Assembly: GCF_900607235.1 (NCBI RefSeq)
Contig: NZ_LR027849.1
Location: forward strand, 620,001-684,000
Direction of reading: 5' to 3'
Source: Olivibacter jilunii
GTDB taxonomy: Bacteria > Bacteroidota > Bacteroidia > Sphingobacteriales > Sphingobacteriaceae
Length of the DNA stretch: 64,000 nt
Part shown: positions 15,797 through 24,514 of the stretch, piece by piece
Layout: each line of letters starts with the position of its first letter
How positions within the stretch are numbered: position 1 is the first letter of the stretch
The notes under the pieces: model-generated
Told to the model about the DNA's origin: nothing
Seen by the model: only the letters and a program-made list of their open reading frames with translations
Databases searched by the model: none
Translations under genes and position numbers: made by a program

Positions 15797-16153
15797 TCAT
15801 TGATTATTTAAATCCTGTGTGTCGAGCAGCTCGATCAGTTTTTCTTTTACCGCTTGGGCAATCCGGCCTTTCCACGCTTTGGAGTAGGCAAGAAAATCCG
15901 TAACAAGCTGTCGGCCTGTATAACCGTCGGGGAAGCGTTCATCGATGGAGGTGAGCGTTTCCATCATATCAATCAGCGGGAGGATTTCGTTCAACCTATC
16001 ATCCCAATTCTTGCGAATCGTGTCCGCGATCATTTTAAAGTCTGCGGGAATCAGAATCTTCGCCTTTTGTCCCGGTTTCATCGGTTTCAATTTTTTCATA
16101 TCCATTTTTTTATTCCGTTTTCCGTTCCGTTTTTCTTTTTTCATCAGTCCCAT
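15797..16153 (-). CDS. Hypothetical protein with Lys-rich N terminus
   Basis: 118 aa. The first 30 residues are strongly basic (several KK/KR runs), and the rest is helical (FKMIADTIRKNWDDRLNEILPLIDMME). The true start could be one of several in-frame Met codons within the basic part (residues 1, 4, 17, 19). No domain recognised. It leads the leftward run that continues with DUF932. Confidence 0.55.
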   Translation of the reverse strand: MGLMKKEKRNGKRNKKMDMKKLKPMKPGQKAKILIPADFKMIADTIRKNWDDRLNEILPLIDMMETLTSIDERFPDGYTGRQLVTDFLAYSKAWKGRIAQAVKEKLIELLDTQDLNNQ

Positions 16154-17178
16154 TGTGCGGGTGCTTTTTTATTTGCTGCCGGAAAGAAAAATCAACAATG
16201 TGCACCATGCCCGGGACAGCCGGAATAGGCAAAACGTCGTGGAATACCGGACCAAAGGGAGGATATGCCGCGAAAGCGTTTTGCCCTTTCCGGCGCGGGC
16301 ATGACATTCGTTGACGTTTTCTCCGGCACATAAAAAAGCACCCAGGATGGGATTGGGCGAAAGAATTACCAAAAGCTTTTTGCGTTAGGTAGAGCAGCGG
16401 CATCCCGCAAAGCGGATAGAGCGGAACACGCCGGCCCGCCTTTAAGGGCGGGTAACGCCCCCTGTTTTAAAAATGGAAAAGTTTTTACCCTTCTTTACAG
16501 CAAAATGCCGGCGTTCATTTTCTCCGATCCGGACCAAGGAAAACAAAGAGTAATCGGATAGGCCAAGCTTAACGCAGATCCCGGATCGCTGCAATAATTA
16601 CAGGTGCAATAAAAATTACGCTTGTCCGGAAGAGCCATCGGTGATCCTTTATTTTTAAATGGTAAGCGCGAAGGAGGGGGAATGAAAACAATAGTAAAAG
16701 AAGATCAGCTAGGAGCTGCGGGGGGATACTCCGAAATTCTTTTCCGGCGAAATATATCAATGAAAAACACGTCGGTGATTGACGGTGCAAAAGTCGGGAC
16801 CGGGATACAGAATGGAAAGCGCATAACCCCGAAAGTGCCGGGTTGATCCGCAACACCGATGGCTATTTCACAAAATCGCGCGTTAACGTTGAAGACCGTT
16901 TTGCCAATGACAGTTTCAGCGATCACGGAGGTTCACTTGGGTATGCGCTTGAAAAGTAGGTAGACGCCTCTATCAAAGAAACCGAGCAGCGCAATTTCAT
17001 CCTTGACAGCCGACCTCCATGATCATCGATAATAGCGGTAAAGGCTTAATGGCCTTCCTGCTGTCGATACCTATGGAAGAATTCATCGCCCGACCGGAAA
17101 AGAGGGGTGCCCGTAGCTTGTTACGTTATAGGCGACGTTGTTTGCTTGGGGTAGGTAGCTGAAGGCCTGATTGTGTAC
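16154..17178. other. 1-kb gap with decayed coding remnants
   Basis: No intact gene is convincing here. A GC-rich hairpin GCCCGCC/GGGCGGG is at 16434-16452. A plus-strand stretch from about 16770 to 17130 translates into protein-like sequence broken by one stop and one frameshift (listed separately). The rest shows nothing recognisable. Confidence 0.5.
16847..17125 (+). pseudogene. Decayed open reading frame of unknown family
   Basis: The plus strand reads 'IRNTDGYFTKSRVNVEDRF', 'SFSDHGGSLGYALEK', an in-frame TAG at about 16957, then 'VDASIKETEQRNFILDS'. After a shift of frame it continues MIIDNSGKGLMAFLLSIPMEEF. The amino-acid texture looks coding but no open frame spans it and there is no start codon in a sensible place. 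It may be the tail of a gene lost by deletion. Family not recognised; weak call. Confidence 0.3.
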
Positions 17179-18261
17179 TTAGTCAATAAGTTCGTCCGGT
17201 GGGCAGAGCATATCAAGGAAATGGCGCCAGTCGGATATTGCTTTGCCTGCCCTGTATTCATGCAGCCTTTGTTCGATAAGAAGGGGAGCCCATTGCTGCA
17301 GGTCTTCAATTTCAGCAATGGGCAGTAATTCATGATCGCGGATATAATCGGTCATCATAGCGGGACGTTGACGGGTTGCCCGGCGCCATAGGCCCGCACA
17401 ACCTGACCCCGGCTTTTTTAGGCGGGGTTTTTTCGCCAGGAGCTTTTGACGCTCCTGACCACGGGCACATTCGAGGCGTTGGTTCCATAGCTGCATCCGG
17501 TGCTCAAAGTCAGCCTGCAGCTGTTCGGCCGACATGCAACCCTGTAAGCGTGGCTTTGCACAGGCTTCCATGATAACGATATACCGTAAATAGGCAGGTT
17601 TGTGGCTCCGCAATTCTTCCGGCCGGGTAGCGGGGCAGAAAATACAGGCCGACTTGGGCGGAACCGGTAAACCTTCGGACCGGATGCTTTGCCGGCAGGC
17701 TTCACGGTCCATACCCCATTCGATTAAAGGGTACCAGTAATCATATTTGGGATCTTCCATATGCCGGGCATGGGCATAGCGCTTTAAATCCTTAGGACAG
17801 GCATCATAGCCAATGATCTTACGGACCTTGCCGCCACTGCGCCAGCAATCACGGGCAGGTTGCCACCTATCGGTCCACTTATTCTGAGGGAGCACCTTCC
17901 ATTTCAGGGAACAGCTTTTGAATCCGAAAGCCAGCGATGGCAGGGTTCCATTGCTCAAGCAGTTTTCACCTAAACCGGTATAGGGAAGAGCGTCACCGAA
18001 TTTTTTAGGTACATACCGGACAACGGTTACTTCCGGGAATTTAACCTTCTCCAGCCAGCTGTTGATGAGGGATAAATACGCATAGGTTTCCATTTTCTCA
18101 TTTCCGGTATCAGCAAAAAGGATGGCATCTGGACGGATACCACGCCTGTTGAGTTCCACCAGCACTGCGGTGCTATCTACGCCCATTCCATAAGCTACGA
18201 CCAGGGGCTGACGGCGAAGCTCATCGATTCCACGGAAAAGATCTGTCTGAAGTGTTTTCAT
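17179..18261 (-). CDS. PP-loop protein, phosphoadenosine-phosphosulfate-reductase-like
   Basis: 360 aa. The ATP-pyrophosphatase PP-loop is at residues 23-31 (VAYGMGVDSTA). 'ILFADTGNEKMETYAYL' follows, typical of phage and plasmid PAPS-reductase-family proteins, then 'CSLKWKVLPQNKW' and a CIFC pair near residues 205-208 (a likely metal or FeS ligand pair). These stand-alone proteins lack the partners of the cysteine pathway and are suspected to act in nucleotide or DNA modification; the exact substrate is unknown. No dnd genes are nearby. The long leader upstream contains a nested hairpin (18305-18413). Confidence 0.75.
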   Translation of the reverse strand: MKTLQTDLFRGIDELRRQPLVVAYGMGVDSTAVLVELNRRGIRPDAILFADTGNEKMETYAYLSLINSWLEKVKFPEVTVVRYVPKKFGDALPYTGLGENCLSNGTLPSLAFGFKSCSLKWKVLPQNKWTDRWQPARDCWRSGGKVRKIIGYDACPKDLKRYAHARHMEDPKYDYWYPLIEWGMDREACRQSIRSEGLPVPPKSACIFCPATRPEELRSHKPAYLRYIVIMEACAKPRLQGCMSAEQLQADFEHRMQLWNQRLECARGQERQKLLAKKPRLKKPGSGCAGLWRRATRQRPAMMTDYIRDHELLPIAEIEDLQQWAPLLIEQRLHEYRAGKAISDWRHFLDMLCPPDELID

Positions 18262-18758
18262 AAATTAAGTTTTTAGTGAGGAAATCCATTAACGGAACCG
18301 GCTCCGGCAGCGGGCAATCAAGGGCAAAAGGAAACGGAATAAATGGAGGGTCCCCATTTGGGAGGAAACCGTTTATGCCGTAGTCTTTTGTCCGCTACAG
18401 CAGCCCGCTGCCGAACTTTGTGATGTGCATGGTTTCCATTCACTCACTACATCGGGCAATGCTATACATGCAATGAAATGATGGTTGAGCTATGGGACTT
18501 GCAGGTCCGCCGGCATGGGATCGGTGTGTATAACGGGCAATAATTAGCCGGAGTTGTTAGGGTGATCTGTCAGGCATTGCCTGCGCCGGGCCGGTGTTTA
18601 AGCTCCATGATTTTTACTTGGGATAGCTTCATATTCTTTAGCGAGATTTGTCAAGGGGTTAAAGGTGGGTTTTTAGCGCAGGAAGCCTTCGGGTCCGGCA
18701 GGCTTTAAGAATCCGATCCGAAGAATAATGAAGCGGAAGGGCGGGTACCCGGAAAGGA
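18262..18758. other. Gene-free stretch containing a nested hairpin
   Basis: 497 bp between divergent genes. It holds the four-stem hairpin at 18305-18413 and a weaker hairpin AAGCCT/AGGCTT near 18683-18705. I see no clear Bacteroidetes promoter. It could contain an RNA gene, a leader or a DNA processing site. Confidence 0.5.
18305..18413. ncRNA. Candidate structured element: four nested stems over 109 nt
   Basis: Nested inverted repeats share one axis: 18305-18315 with 18403-18413 (11 bp, perfect), 18322-18330 with 18385-18393 (9 bp, one G-U), 18332-18337 with 18369-18374 (6 bp) and 18341-18346 with 18354-18359 (6 bp). The closing loop is 7 nt. Internal loops are 6-10 nt. It lies 44 nt upstream of the PP-loop gene's start on the minus strand. 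It could be a leader RNA, a small RNA, or a single-stranded DNA processing site. Strand not determined. Confidence 0.45.
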
Positions 18759-19319
18759 ATGGTGTGTATGGATATGGATCTGATTTTATCGGCAGAAAAA
18801 TTTATTGCTGAATATCGTAAAGTTGAATCGGCTACGCCGAGGGTAGGGGAAGAGCTCATTAAGGCGGTAGTCAAAGATAAGGGCACGGCGGCCCATCTTT
18901 GCCGTTCCTGGAGGGGACGAAAGCGGGATTGGGGTGATTTTTACCTGAACCTGAGCCGCGATGTACAGTATGGATTTTTAAAGGCCTGGGGCCTGGGAAG
19001 ACCGGAGGGTGAGGCCTATATCAAAGAAATGAAGGCAAACCCGATAGCGATGCTCTGGGCGGATGCACCCACCTGCATCGAATGGCCGCATACCTTATTG
19101 AAATTTTTCTATAACCACGGAATCTCGGTGAAGCCTGCAGTGGGTATCGTGCTACCGAAACTTCCGTCTGAGAAGAAATGTTTCGGTAACTCTACCAATT
19201 GGGGCAATTATATACTGTCTCTGTCCGATGAGGAAAGGAAAAACGTGTTGAGACAAATTGCTAACTCGACCCTGGTACCCAAACCGGAAAAAAGCAAGCA
19301 ACGGGGAATGAACCGTTAA
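18759..19319 (+). CDS. Hypothetical protein
   Basis: 186 aa; alternative starts lie 3 and 5 codons in (MDMDLILSAEKF). A helical N terminus (LILSAEKFIAEYRKVESA), a central Trp/Arg cluster (CRSWRGRKRDWGDFYLNL) and a C-terminal 'GNSTNWGNYILSLSDEERKNVLRQIAN'. No family recognised. It stands alone on the plus strand, divergent from the PP-loop gene, in what appears to be a cargo region. Confidence 0.5.
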   Translation: MVCMDMDLILSAEKFIAEYRKVESATPRVGEELIKAVVKDKGTAAHLCRSWRGRKRDWGDFYLNLSRDVQYGFLKAWGLGRPEGEAYIKEMKANPIAMLWADAPTCIEWPHTLLKFFYNHGISVKPAVGIVLPKLPSEKKCFGNSTNWGNYILSLSDEERKNVLRQIANSTLVPKPEKSKQRGMNR

Positions 19320-19616
19320 ATGAAGGAATCAGCCCGGTTAAGTATAGCGGAAGGTGATCACGGATACCTACATGAAGAACACCCGCTGTTTTAACAGCCC
19401 CCGGGAGACAGTTTAAGTTTACAAACGAACACCGACTGTACGGAAACGTGCAGTCTGCTGGTTGTGAAATTGCTAATCAACTGATAATTAAAAGAATAAA
19501 AATGTGGCATTTTATTGGATCGGAGTGAAAGGATCGGTATAAAAGAGGAGCCATGCATTGATCCCGTAAACTAGGGGAAGTCAATCGGTACCGGTAGCTA
19601 TTGGGGTTTTAACGAC

Positions 19617-20675
19617 ATGAAGAATTTATTAATAACATGCATTTTCCTGGCAGTCGCCACGACCACATTTGGACAATTTGCCACAGCGGAAAAGTTCATT
19701 GAAAAGTATGCAAAAGAAAAGAGCTTCAATGGAACGATTCTGGTGAAGCAGGGCGATAAAAAGTATACCGGGAGTTTCGGCATGGCTAATTTTCAATTTG
19801 CCGTCCCGAATACAATGGATACCAAATTTAAGATTGCTTCCATTACGAAATTATTTACCGCCGTCCTGATCATGCAGCTGCAGGAGGCCGGGAAATTGGA
19901 TATCCATAAGTCGATCCGCACCTATCTCCCCGATTACAGCGGCGAAGCCGGTGATAAAGTCAGCATTTTTAACCTGTTGACCGCAACGTCAGGAATCCGG
20001 AACAGCGAATCCGAAGAGGATGCAGGCAAAGTACCCCGCATGTTTTTAAAGGAATATACATCGAGTGAAATTTTACAGCACTATTGTAGCGGAAAATTGG
20101 AAAATGAGCCCGGTAAAAAGTGGAGCTACAACAATGCGGATTATATTATTCTGGGAAAAATTATTGAGGCGATCTACCAAAAGCCGTACGAAGCCGTTTT
20201 GGAGGAAAAACTGTTGCAGCCCTTGCATATGACCGGATCGGGAATGTGTTCAACCTCGAAGGTTGTTGAGAAACTTGCATCCGTATATATGATCGATGAT
20301 AGCACCAAGCTGATAAAAAACGATCCATTCTATTACATTGAGAATTTCTATGCTGCCGGGGCCATGTATTCCACGGCAGAAGATCTCCTCCGGTTTTCCG
20401 AGGCCCTGTATGGCGGCCATTTAATTTCGGCCAGATCGCTGAAAATGATGCTAGAGCCATATATGGAATCCTATGGTTTCGGTTTATGGATCAGGGACCG
20501 GGTAATCAATAACCGTAAAATTTCGGTGGCTGAAAGACAGGGTTCAATCTGGGGAACAACAACAAGACTGCTTTATATACCGGAGGAAAAAATTACCATC
20601 ATCTTACTTACCAATATGTATACCACGAGCCTGAACGATTTTCAAAACGAAATTATGAACATATTGATCCGTTAA
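19617..20675 (+). CDS. Serine hydrolase, class C beta-lactamase / PBP-like
   Basis: 352 aa. A signal peptide spans residues 1-20 (MKNLLITCIFLAVATTTFGQ). The SxxK catalytic motif is at residues 75-78 (SITK), with Y171-N-N173 as the YxN motif; a KTG-like third motif is not obvious. The fold matches the beta-lactamase/D-alanyl-D-alanine carboxypeptidase (serine hydrolase) superfamily, acting in the periplasm. True beta-lactamase activity cannot be inferred from sequence; most such Bacteroidetes proteins are of unknown substrate. Monocistronic, followed by a terminator. Confidence 0.85.
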   Translation: MKNLLITCIFLAVATTTFGQFATAEKFIEKYAKEKSFNGTILVKQGDKKYTGSFGMANFQFAVPNTMDTKFKIASITKLFTAVLIMQLQEAGKLDIHKSIRTYLPDYSGEAGDKVSIFNLLTATSGIRNSESEEDAGKVPRMFLKEYTSSEILQHYCSGKLENEPGKKWSYNNADYIILGKIIEAIYQKPYEAVLEEKLLQPLHMTGSGMCSTSKVVEKLASVYMIDDSTKLIKNDPFYYIENFYAAGAMYSTAEDLLRFSEALYGGHLISARSLKMMLEPYMESYGFGLWIRDRVINNRKISVAERQGSIWGTTTRLLYIPEEKITIILLTNMYTTSLNDFQNEIMNILIR

Positions 20676-20687
20676 AAAATAGCTTCC

Positions 20688-20712
20688 AACCTTTACTGCA
20701 AAGGTTTTGGCC
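20688..20712 (+). terminator. Terminator-like hairpin after the serine hydrolase
   Basis: AACCTTT (20688-20694) pairs with AAAGGTT (20700-20706) around a 5-nt loop and is followed by TTGG. Short stem, weak T-tract. Confidence 0.4.
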
Positions 20713-20760
20713 TATTGTGGGGGGAGTTCTGATCCCCGAATCAAATCCGGCAATATCGTC

Positions 20761-20792
20761 AAAAAAGCAGGAAGGATATTTCCTGCTTTTAA
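20761..20792. terminator. Bidirectional terminator between convergent genes
   Basis: AAAAAAGCAGGAA pairs with TTTCCTGCTTTT around a short loop. The A-tract on the left and T-tract on the right serve both the gene ending at 20675 (+) and the one ending at 20811 (-). Confidence 0.7.
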
Positions 20793-20810
20793 AGAATGGC
20801 CTGAAAGGCA

Positions 20811-21737
20811 TCAGTTCCGAAGGAACTCTCCGACCAATTTATAAAACTCTCCGGGCTGTTCAAGCCAGGGGAGGTGGCCACATCGCTCGATGATATGCAG
20901 GGAGCTGTGAGGAATGGCCCGGGAGGTCGCCAGGGCGGTTTCGAGACCCATTGGGTCCTGCCGTCCCTGAATAAGAATCGTCGGGACATCCAGGGCCTTC
21001 AACCTTTTCCGGATATTCCAGCGCGTATCCAGTAACCATTTTTCCATCAGGTCCTTTACCGCGAGGTTCAGGTCCTGCTCACCGATATGAAAGGATTGTG
21101 CAAGACTTTGATCGAAGAAATAGCCTTTCATTGCCAGGTTGTAGAGGCGGAGGTGCAGACGGAAAATTTCATCAGGTACGGGCTGCTCATCGAGTGCAGC
21201 CAGGAGCTGCATGAGTTCGGCGCCTGCCGTGGCATAAAAATGACGATCATCAGGTGGCAGGGATTCAAACAGGTTCTGCATAAAAAGGGGTATATAATCC
21301 GTATTCGATCCTGCAGCGCCTATCAATAGGAGTTTATCTATGCGGTTGGGATAGCGAACGGCCAGCTCCATTGCCAGCAGCCCTCCCCAGGAATGACCAA
21401 GGATCGAAAAGGAGCTATGTTTCAATTCGGCGGCCACTTTGAGGATATCATCGAGAAATAATGACAGGTTGATGGTTTCAGCAGAAATGGGCACGGTGGA
21501 CAGCCCGGAGCCGCGCTGATGAATTAATATACATTGGTGGGCCTTAGCCAGATCGGCCATAACCGGCAACATGTATTCAGGAGAAAGGCCGGGACCGCCC
21601 CCCAATAAAAAGAGCGGCGCCCCTTCGCCCAGCACCTGAAAATGGATGGTTTGACCGCCGGAACGGACAGATCCGGCTTGAAGTATGTGCGGCGAGGTAC
21701 GGTCAGCCGCCATTTGGGGATCAATAGTTGTTTGCAT
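20811..21737 (-). CDS. Alpha/beta hydrolase, proline-iminopeptidase-like
   Basis: 308 aa from the ATG at 21737. The nucleophile elbow GHSWGG is at residues 114-119 (Ser116). The oxyanion-region motif GGGPG is at 46-50, where proline iminopeptidases have HGGPG. An acid candidate lies in 'ILIQGRQDPMG' and a His in 'ERCGHLPWLEQP' near the C terminus, completing a catalytic triad. No signal peptide, so cytoplasmic. Substrate uncertain: aminopeptidase or esterase. It is the second gene of an operon behind a lipoprotein (47 bp gap from the chosen start). Confidence 0.85.
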   Translation of the reverse strand: MQTTIDPQMAADRTSPHILQAGSVRSGGQTIHFQVLGEGAPLFLLGGGPGLSPEYMLPVMADLAKAHQCILIHQRGSGLSTVPISAETINLSLFLDDILKVAAELKHSSFSILGHSWGGLLAMELAVRYPNRIDKLLLIGAAGSNTDYIPLFMQNLFESLPPDDRHFYATAGAELMQLLAALDEQPVPDEIFRLHLRLYNLAMKGYFFDQSLAQSFHIGEQDLNLAVKDLMEKWLLDTRWNIRKRLKALDVPTILIQGRQDPMGLETALATSRAIPHSSLHIIERCGHLPWLEQPGEFYKLVGEFLRN

Positions 21738-21784
21738 GGGAATAACATCAATTAACAATGGAGCGGGATAACGCTATGGATAAA

Positions 21785-22348
21785 TTATTTTTCCAATTCA
21801 AGAAACCTGGCATCGGGATTGACTTCCCTGATCCAGCTCCCGTCATCCTGCCTTGCGAGATAAATTACTTCGGGTTTAGCTTCCGGTGAAAAATCCCGGT
21901 TCTTACTTAATGCGGCAAAGGGCGTAACATCAGTATAAGATACTTTATAAGTAGCGGTGGCGACTTTTCCATCTTGCCCTGTCTGCACCTTTACATTTTC
22001 CGGGCTTACTACGTCAGCTTCTGCAAGCCGTACGGCGATCTTCTCCTCAGGAAGATCGGGATCAGCCACTTGATAGCTTTTACCTTTTTCCGTTAGTTCA
22101 ATCATGTACCTTCCTTCGGGAATTACTTCACCGACGGGAATAACGGAAAGGTAGCCATCCCGGATGAGTGAAGTTGAACGGGCGTTATCCGCATGATCGC
22201 CATCTACGCGATTGATCGTATAGGTAATGGTACGTGGATATTTCATTTCCTTTCGGATGATCGCGTATGCCTCTTCAGACTTGAGTTCGGTTGTGCTGTT
22301 ACACGCATACAATGACAGCGCCAGGCTACAAATAACAGGTAATCTCAT
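21785..22348 (-). CDS. Putative lipoprotein
   Basis: 187 aa. N terminus MRLPVICSLALSLYAC is a lipoprotein signal with Cys16 in a loose lipobox (LYAC). The mature protein is acidic with strand-like stretches (ITYTINRVDGDHADNA, YLSVIPVGEVIPEGRYMIEL). Probably anchored in the outer membrane or periplasmic face. No domain recognised. A strong Bacteroidetes promoter lies just upstream (22372-22403), and an alpha/beta hydrolase gene follows in the same transcript. Confidence 0.7.
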   Translation of the reverse strand: MRLPVICSLALSLYACNSTTELKSEEAYAIIRKEMKYPRTITYTINRVDGDHADNARSTSLIRDGYLSVIPVGEVIPEGRYMIELTEKGKSYQVADPDLPEEKIAVRLAEADVVSPENVKVQTGQDGKVATATYKVSYTDVTPFAALSKNRDFSPEAKPEVIYLARQDDGSWIREVNPDARFLELEK

Positions 22349-22371
22349 AATCTAATCACATTGGTACTATA

Positions 22372-22403
22372 CAAAGTTACCGAAGCCGGCATCGACTTCC
22401 AAA
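22372..22403 (-). promoter_or_regulatory. Bacteroidetes promoter for the lipoprotein-hydrolase operon
   Basis: On the minus strand TTTG (22400-22403) is followed, after 20 bp, by TAACTTTG (22372-22379), an exact TAnnTTTG match. The predicted transcript starts about 17 nt before the ATG at 22348. Confidence 0.65.
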
Positions 22404-22470
22404 GACTTAATTCTGTAAAATGCTCCTTATGAGCTGTTTATATTAAAATACGGCGTATGTTTAGAAAAAT

Positions 22471-22545
22471 GGTACCTGCACGATTTGATTGCAGGTACCT
22501 GCCGTCGTTCCAGATTTCTTTACGGGGAATGCAATCACATTCCCC
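22471..22545. repeat. Two adjacent perfect inverted repeats
   Basis: GGTACCTGCA (22471-22480) pairs with TGCAGGTACC (22490-22499) with a 9-nt loop. GGGGAATG (22524-22531) pairs with CATTCCCC (22538-22545) with a 6-nt loop. Neither is followed by a T-tract typical of terminators, so operator sites or an origin-type structure are possible. Confidence 0.5.
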
Positions 22546-22927
22546 CTACGCTCCACGAAGCCGGAAAGACCGATATGCCCACTTTTACGTAATGAACCGC
22601 GGGCACTTATGAAAGAAAAATCAATGTTCGCTTTTTTCACAGAAACTGTTTATTTGTGAGATGTAAAGGTCGTGCGGATAGGGTAATATTGTCAAGGGAC
22701 AGAATTGTCACCCTTTCTGTCACCGTGTTCCGCCATGGAGGAAAAACTGGCTATATGTCTCCGAATCCGCAAAAGTGGTGACATATAAAAAATGAAATAG
22801 AACAAATATCTATGGTTTCGTTACGTAACAGGTTTCTCCCGTGCTATTATAAAAGGCAATGATCCCGGAAAATTCCGGAATGTTAGCCGAATCGGTCGAA
22901 AAAAAATTATTCCGGGCTAAAATCTGC

Positions 22928-24163
22928 TCAGAAAGTAGTAAAAGGAGAGGTAAACAGGAGAGCCAGGAGCATATGGCCATAGGATTTTTCCAGTTCGGCA
23001 AGCTGCTCGGTGAGGTAACGGTGCAGTCCCTGAACGGTTGGGGGATCAAAGTCGGTCGTTTTTTTCCGCGCACTTTCATAACTGATAGGACCCGTGCGGG
23101 TGGTACGTAGAAAGGAGCGTAGCACCCGGATGACATGCAATGGTGAATGGTAGGGAATGCGATTGATCGCAACATTGATCGTTGTCCAAAGGTTAATCTG
23201 CTTAACCGTCAAATCAATGATGAAAAAAGCTTCTTTATCACGGGAGAGGATCTTGACCTGTTCATCTTCCTGCTCCTGAAGGTAGTTCAATTCTTCTTCG
23301 ATCTGTAAGATGAGGTGATCTTTAACCGACGTACGATCGGGGTCATAGCTCCAGGCCGGGTTCTGTTCGGCCTGCCGGGTTTCTTTAAGCCGGAACAGGA
23401 GGCGCTCCTTTGCTTCGCTTATGGAATCGGCTTTTTCACTTATCTCCTTTACACGGCTACCTGCATACCGTAATACCGGTTCTTTATTAAAGTTGAAATA
23501 AAGGATCAATTGCCAAAGTCGATCGCTCCATTGGTTGACGGGCCACTTTTTCTGCATGCGTTCCAGCCCCCGGAAAAGCTTGCCGTGGTAGTCTACATGC
23601 CTGTAGCTTAGGTTGCGTTCCTGCCGGGGAAAATTCAGTAGGTAGCTGATCAGCGTTTCCGTCAGCTCGGGTTCGATGTGGTTTCTTCGCAGGCGTTTGG
23701 ACAGGCGAGTAAGGATAGGCCGTATCTCATCGTGCATCAGGCGTAAGCGGTAATCGGCATATTTTGCTTCCATTTCCAGGTAGGCGCTGCAGGTATTTTC
23801 AAGAAATAACAGAAAAGCGCTGATCATTTCCTGGGTTAGCAGGGAAAGGCGTAGGATTCCCATATTGCGATTTTCGGGGAGGGATTCAGCTGTAAGGTCG
23901 GGAAGATCTGCCTGCTGGGGATAAAGCTGGTCAGAAAGATACACAATTCGGTTATGGGCAGCGCGGATCAGGCGGGTTATCACCTGGTCATCTTCACTGC
24001 TGACCAGCAAGTCCATGACACGTTCTTTAAGAATGACATCACATTGCCGGATGTAATTTAACCGATCGTCGTAAATTTCCTCGGATACTTCCTGATGGTG
24101 CACCAAGGCCGGGAAAAGTTCGTTCAGTACAAAACCTTCCAGCAGATTAAGCTCATTTTTCAT
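22928..24163 (-). CDS. RteC-like helical protein, paralog A of three
   Basis: 411 aa, all helical, opening MKNELNLLEGFVLNELFPAL. That aligns with the openings of the proteins at 27313 and 28753 (MK..Y......F...ELNP). The C-terminal third ('LTVKQINLWTTINVAINRI', 'VIRVLRSFLRT', 'SYESARKK') follows the plan of the other two and of the C-terminal half of RteC-type regulators of Bacteroidetes conjugative transposons. Soluble. RteC controls excision and transfer genes in CTnDOT, but homology here is weak and function is inferred. Most divergent of the three. Confidence 0.6.
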   Translation of the reverse strand: MKNELNLLEGFVLNELFPALVHHQEVSEEIYDDRLNYIRQCDVILKERVMDLLVSSEDDQVITRLIRAAHNRIVYLSDQLYPQQADLPDLTAESLPENRNMGILRLSLLTQEMISAFLLFLENTCSAYLEMEAKYADYRLRLMHDEIRPILTRLSKRLRRNHIEPELTETLISYLLNFPRQERNLSYRHVDYHGKLFRGLERMQKKWPVNQWSDRLWQLILYFNFNKEPVLRYAGSRVKEISEKADSISEAKERLLFRLKETRQAEQNPAWSYDPDRTSVKDHLILQIEEELNYLQEQEDEQVKILSRDKEAFFIIDLTVKQINLWTTINVAINRIPYHSPLHVIRVLRSFLRTTRTGPISYESARKKTTDFDPPTVQGLHRYLTEQLAELEKSYGHMLLALLFTSPFTTF

Positions 24164-24514
24164 TGCTTCAATAAAGTTTGTGTAATACTGCGGATCACGT
24201 AAAGCGAATCCCGGGGAAATTTAGCCTGTCAATGACTGATCATTTCCCTAAGCGATTGGTTATACATCAAATATATGTGAAACAAATGAAATTTACAAAT
24301 CGCTGATAACCAAAATTATAAACATGAATTAACCAACTGAAAAGCAGGGTGCAAGCGGTTATGAGGTGCAAGCAGCGAACCGGATCATGATATTGGCCGG
24401 AATGTTAAAGCCATGTTGTATTAGGTACAACATGGCTTTTAAATTTTATCCTAATTGGATCTTAGAATGAAGTCGCCTATGTATAGATTTATGACTCAAA
24501 AAACTGGCCAACTA
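24164..24514. other. Intergenic stretch with terminator
   Basis: 351 bp between two leftward genes. The 14-bp hairpin at 24407-24439 terminates the unit to its right. Nothing else recognised. Confidence 0.5.
24407..24439. terminator. Strong hairpin terminator
   Basis: A 14-bp perfect stem, AAAGCCATGTTGTA (24407-24420) with TACAACATGGCTTT (24426-24439), has a 5-nt loop. It lies 76 bp past the stop of the gene at 24515-25054 (-) and can work on either strand. Confidence 0.7.

Larger units (their letters stand above)
22349..22927. other. Gene-free stretch with inverted and direct repeats
   Basis: 579 bp. It contains the promoter at 22372-22403, two perfect inverted repeats (22471-22499 and 22524-22545) and the hexamer GTCACC at 22707 and 22719, with its complement GGTGAC near 22774. 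No convincing gene. The repeat density suggests a regulatory or DNA-processing site. Confidence 0.5.

Noticed and set aside
18305-18413. Retron or integron attC interpretation of the nested hairpin
   Set aside because: No reverse transcriptase or integron integrase is in the window, and the a1/a2 flanks of a retron ncRNA are not evident.
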